From assembly GCA_036566925.1 (NCBI GenBank), contig DATCVI010000073.1, positions 1 to 7,668 on the forward strand: a stretch of DNA of 7,668 nucleotides, given 5' to 3'. The notes under the pieces are model-generated. The model searched no databases. It was given only the letters and a program-made list of their open reading frames with translations, and was not told the origin of the DNA. Origin of the DNA: Stenotrophomonas_A sp036566925 (GTDB lineage: Bacteria; Pseudomonadota; Gammaproteobacteria; Xanthomonadales; Xanthomonadaceae). Position numbers and translations under genes: made by a program. Shown piece after piece: positions 5,332 through 7,668 of the stretch (the stretch's first letter is position 1; the number at the start of each line of letters is the position of its first letter).

Positions 5332-6186
5332 ATGTCTGCTCATAAGCTCATGACTGTTTGTGCGCTCGCCCTGGCCACCACCCTGGCGATCCCCAGCGCG
5401 CAGGCGATCAAGCCTGCCGATAGCGCCACCTTGCCGGCGCCCGACGCCGCGTTGCAGACGGCCATCAACGGCAGTTGGCGCGACCCGGGCAACGTCAAGC
5501 GCGATGTCTACCGCCATCCGGGCCAGACCCTGGCCTTCTTCGGCATTCGCCCGGAGCAGACCGTCATCGAGATCACGCCCGGCGGCGGTTGGTATTCGGA
5601 GATCCTCGCCCCGTATCTGCGCGACAAGGGTCACTATGTTGCCGCCGTGGTCGATCCGGCCAAGGTCGCCGCCGGCGGCGGCCGCGACTACCAGCAGCGC
5701 CAGCGCGACCAGTTGCAGAAGAAGTTCGGCGCCGACGCCGCGCAATACGCAAAGGCGACCATCGTCGGCTACGACCCGGCCGCGCCGGTGCTGGGCCCGG
5801 CCAATTCCGCCGACCTGGTGCTGACCTTCCGCAACGTCCACAACTGGCGCTCGGCCGGCCAGGCCGAAGGGATGTTCAAGGCGTTCAACGCCGTGCTCAA
5901 GCCCGGCGGCGTGCTCGGCGTGGTCGAGCACCGCGCCAAGGCCGACGTGCCGGCGGACGACGAGAGCGGCTATGTCGGCGAGCAGCAGGTGATCGCAATG
6001 GCCGAAGCGGCCGGCTTCAAGCTTGCCGGCAAGAGCCAGGTCAACGCCAACCCGCGCGACACCAAGGATTATCCCGGTGGCGTGTGGACGCTGCCGCCGA
6101 GCAACAAGCACGACAAGGCCGACGACGCCAAATACCAGGCCATCGGCGAAAGCGACCGGATGACGCTGAAGTTCGTGAAGCAGTGA
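5332..6186 (+). CDS. exported class I SAM-dependent methyltransferase (COG4798-like)
   Basis: This 284-residue protein has a clear Sec signal peptide: His/Lys at 4-5, a hydrophobic core at about 7-20, and a likely cleavage after AQA at residue 25 (IPSAQA|IKPAD). The mature part is a class I methyltransferase. The SAM-binding glycine loop is VIEITPGGGWYSEIL (78-92), an acidic residue follows the second strand at Asp108 (VAAVVDPAK), DLVLTFRNVHNW (161-172) is the motif IV region, and LKPGGVLGVVEHR (189-201) is the strand-5 region. These match a predicted methyltransferase family often annotated with a signal peptide; its substrate is unknown to me. AGAGG seven bases upstream supports the start at 5332; an ATG at residue 7 is the only close alternative and would weaken the signal's basic region. 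The gene is divergent from the aldo/keto reductase. A periplasmic location is odd, because SAM is made in the cytoplasm. Confidence 0.88.
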   Translation: MSAHKLMTVCALALATTLAIPSAQAIKPADSATLPAPDAALQTAINGSWRDPGNVKRDVYRHPGQTLAFFGIRPEQTVIEITPGGGWYSEILAPYLRDKGHYVAAVVDPAKVAAGGGRDYQQRQRDQLQKKFGADAAQYAKATIVGYDPAAPVLGPANSADLVLTFRNVHNWRSAGQAEGMFKAFNAVLKPGGVLGVVEHRAKADVPADDESGYVGEQQVIAMAEAAGFKLAGKSQVNANPRDTKDYPGGVWTLPPSNKHDKADDAKYQAIGESDRMTLKFVKQ

Positions 6187-6198
6187 CGTAACCCGGGA

Positions 6199-6229
6199 AC
6201 GGCGGGCACGCGCGCTGCGTGTCCGCCGT
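6199..6229 (+). terminator. strong hairpin between the methyltransferase and rluE
   Basis: ACGGCGGGCACGC (6199-6211) pairs with GCGTGTCCGCCGT (6217-6229) as a 13-bp stem with one G-U wobble and a 5-base loop. It begins 12 bases after the methyltransferase stop and ends 14 bases before the rluE ATG. No T-run follows, so an intrinsic terminator is only one reading. It could instead be a translation-control or RNA-stability element, since it covers the region just ahead of where an rluE ribosome binding site would be. Confidence 0.55.
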
Positions 6230-6243
6230 GCCGCGCCGATGCC

Positions 6244-6783
6244 ATGCTGATTGCCTTCAACAAGCCGTTCAACGTGTTGTGCCAGTTCACCGACCGCAGC
6301 GAACCGCCGCGGCGCACGCTGGCCGGTTTCGGCCTGCCGGCGGACGTCTACGCCGCCGGCCGCTTGGACTACGACAGCGAAGGCCTGCTCCTGCTCACCG
6401 ACGACGGCCGCCTGGCGCAACGGCTGACCGATCCGCGACACAAGGAACCCAAGACCTATTGGGTGCAAGTCGAAGGCACGCCGACGCCAGAGCAACTGGG
6501 GCAACTACAACGCGGCGTGCTCCTCAACGACGGCCCCACCTTGCCGGCCGGCGCCGACCTGCTCGATCCCGCCCCCGCGCTGTGGCCGCGCGACCCGCCG
6601 GTACGCTTCCGCAAGACCGTGCCCGATGCCTGGCTTGCGATCACCCTGCGCGAAGGCCGCAACCGCCAGGTGCGGCGCATGACCGCGGCGGTCGGCCTGC
6701 CGACCTTGCGCCTGGTGCGCGTAGCGATGGGACCGCACCGACTCGACGGCCTGGCCCCAGGGGAATGGCGCCGCCTGGCCTGA
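6244..6783 (+). CDS. rluE: 23S rRNA pseudouridine(2457) synthase RluE
   Basis: This 179-residue RsuA/RluB/E/F-type pseudouridine synthase lacks an N-terminal S4 domain, as expected for RluE. RluE converts uridine 2457 of 23S rRNA (E. coli numbering), near the peptidyl transferase region, to pseudouridine. The protein opens with LIAFNKPFNVLCQFTD. The catalytic motif is YAAGRLDYDSEGLLLLT with Asp42 as nucleophile, followed by KTYWVQVEG, LNDGPTLPAGA, LWPRDPP and the C-terminal EGRNRQVRRMTAAVGLPTLRL. These blocks match E. coli RluE throughout from memory. The ATG at 6244 fits the family start, but no Shine-Dalgarno precedes it and a strong hairpin ends 14 bases upstream. It lies 57 bases after the methyltransferase on the same strand, which may be read-through or a separate unit. 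No functional link to the neighbours is evident. Confidence 0.93.
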   Translation: MLIAFNKPFNVLCQFTDRSEPPRRTLAGFGLPADVYAAGRLDYDSEGLLLLTDDGRLAQRLTDPRHKEPKTYWVQVEGTPTPEQLGQLQRGVLLNDGPTLPAGADLLDPAPALWPRDPPVRFRKTVPDAWLAITLREGRNRQVRRMTAAVGLPTLRLVRVAMGPHRLDGLAPGEWRRLA

Positions 6784-6878
6784 TGGCCGCGGCGACTGCA
6801 CGCCTTGCTGATCCCGCGTGCACGGCACGCTGATGCGCGATCGCCGATGTTGCGGCTTCCCCGAACGAGCGCCGCCGC

Positions 6879-7668
6879 ATGAACGCCATCGTCCCGCCTG
6901 TCCACTATCACGCTGGCGTTGAACATCCCGAGCCCGGCGAGGCCGAGCACATCGCCGAGCTGGAGGAGATCTTTGTGCGCATGGCGCGCGAGGTTGCCGA
7001 GCATGAAGGCCACGCGCATCGTGCCGTGCATGCCAAGGGACAGGGCCTGCTGACCGCCACGCTCGAAGTGGAGGCAGGGCTGCCCGCGGAACTGGCGCAC
7101 GGGCTGTTCGCCGCGCCGGGCCGTTATGAGGCCATCGTGCGGCTGTCCTCGCCGCCCGCCGAGCAACTGCCCGACACCATCTCCACGCCACGCGCCATGG
7201 CCGTCAAGGTGTTGGGTGTCGAAGGCGAACGCGTCCAGGGCGGCGGCGAGGAACACACCCAGGACTTCCTGATGGTCAACGGGCCGACGTTCACCAGCCC
7301 TGGGATCAAGGGCTTCGTCAACGCCGCGCGGCTGTTGGCCGCTACCACCGAGCGCATGCCGCGCACCAAGCAGGTGATCTCCGCGACCTTGCGCGGCCTC
7401 GAGCGCGGACTGGAGGCGGTGGGCGGGCAGAGCGGCAAATTGAAGGGGCTGGGAGGCGAACCGCAGCGGCATCCGCTGGGCGAGACCTTCTTCAGCCAGG
7501 TGCCATTCCTCTACGGGCCGTATATCGCCAAGTTCTCGCTGGCGCCGGTGTCCCCGGCGCTGCTGGCCCTGGAAGGCGTCGCTCTGGACAGCGAGCCGGA
7601 CGCGCAACGCGAGGCCGTCACGGCTTTCTTCGCCGATCTCGATGCGCCGGTGGAATGGGCGCTGCGGG
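6879..7668 (+). CDS. catalase-family (heme) protein, 3' end outside the window
   Basis: The frame is open from the ATG at 6879 to the window end: 263 codons with no stop. It encodes a small catalase-related protein. The heme-side segment HRAVHAKGQGLLTATLEV carries the equivalent of the distal catalytic His (His51; compare RVVHAKG in true catalases). TPRAMAVKVLGVEG (103-116) matches the catalase 'PRGFALKFY' strand, and QDFLMVNGPTF (128-138) supplies the likely distal Asn (Asn134). The proximal Tyr ligand would lie beyond the edge and cannot be checked. Relatives are annotated as catalase family proteins and may have peroxidase or other heme activities rather than true catalase turnover. No signal peptide is seen at the N-terminus (MNAIVPPVHYHAGVEH). 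No strong ribosome binding site precedes the ATG. It lies 95 bases after rluE with no clear terminator between. Confidence 0.85.
   Translation, partial: MNAIVPPVHYHAGVEHPEPGEAEHIAELEEIFVRMAREVAEHEGHAHRAVHAKGQGLLTATLEVEAGLPAELAHGLFAAPGRYEAIVRLSSPPAEQLPDTISTPRAMAVKVLGVEGERVQGGGEEHTQDFLMVNGPTFTSPGIKGFVNAARLLAATTERMPRTKQVISATLRGLERGLEAVGGQSGKLKGLGGEPQRHPLGETFFSQVPFLYGPYIAKFSLAPVSPALLALEGVALDSEPDAQREAVTAFFADLDAPVEWALR

Noticed and set aside
5206..6504. 432-residue antisense open frame over the methyltransferase and the start of rluE
   Set aside because: It has no recognisable domain and lies opposite two well-supported genes; it is a GC-bias shadow.
6837..6844. GCGATCGC palindrome before the catalase-family gene
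   Set aside because: An 8-bp palindrome of this composition is expected often by chance in such DNA, and no other signal supports it.
6456..7607. 383-residue antisense open frame over rluE and the catalase-family gene
   Set aside because: The composition is Arg/Gln/His-rich without motifs, while the opposite strand encodes clear families.
1..7668. Mobile elements, CRISPR arrays, tRNA genes, toxin-antitoxin or defence systems
   Set aside because: I looked on both strands and saw no transposase or integrase, spaced direct repeats, tRNA-like cloverleaf or recognisable defence gene.

Overview
The window is GC-rich bacterial chromosome with tightly packed genes. Codon third positions are strongly G/C-biased, which leaves long open frames antisense to the real genes. 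Best matches recalled from memory, gene sizes and the GTAGGAG-type intergenic inverted repeat suggest a gammaproteobacterium of the Xanthomonadaceae (Xanthomonas, Stenotrophomonas or a close relative). That placement is an inference, because no rRNA or other marker gene is present.

Layout from left to right. A short hypothetical gene (+, 141-548) converges on a small conserved hypothetical gene (-, 561-887) with only 12 bases between them. Next, on the minus strand, are dkgB (979-1782) and, upstream of it, a 12-TM DHA1-type MFS efflux permease (1868-3082). A LysR-family regulator (+, 3188-4093) is divergent from the permease across a 105-bp region holding a perfect 12-bp palindrome, TTTTGCGCAAAA. 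This is a classic arrangement of a regulator facing its target operon: lysR <-> MFS-dkgB.

The regulator converges on a second, different aldo/keto reductase (-, 4218-5180). A large near-perfect inverted repeat (4095-4206) fills the gap between them. Divergent from that reductase is a predicted SAM-dependent methyltransferase with an N-terminal signal peptide (+, 5332-6186). A 13-bp hairpin separates it from rluE, a 23S rRNA pseudouridine synthase (+, 6244-6783). A catalase-family protein (+, from 6879) runs off the right edge.

The genes look like ordinary accessory metabolism: carbonyl reduction, efflux, heme/peroxide chemistry and rRNA modification. I see no mobile element, CRISPR array, phage gene, toxin-antitoxin pair or defence cassette, and nothing that I would call a new biological system. 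The items most worth a second look are the export signal on a SAM methyltransferase, the lysR/MFS intergenic operator with a possibly leaderless lysR, the hairpin just ahead of rluE, and the large inverted repeat.
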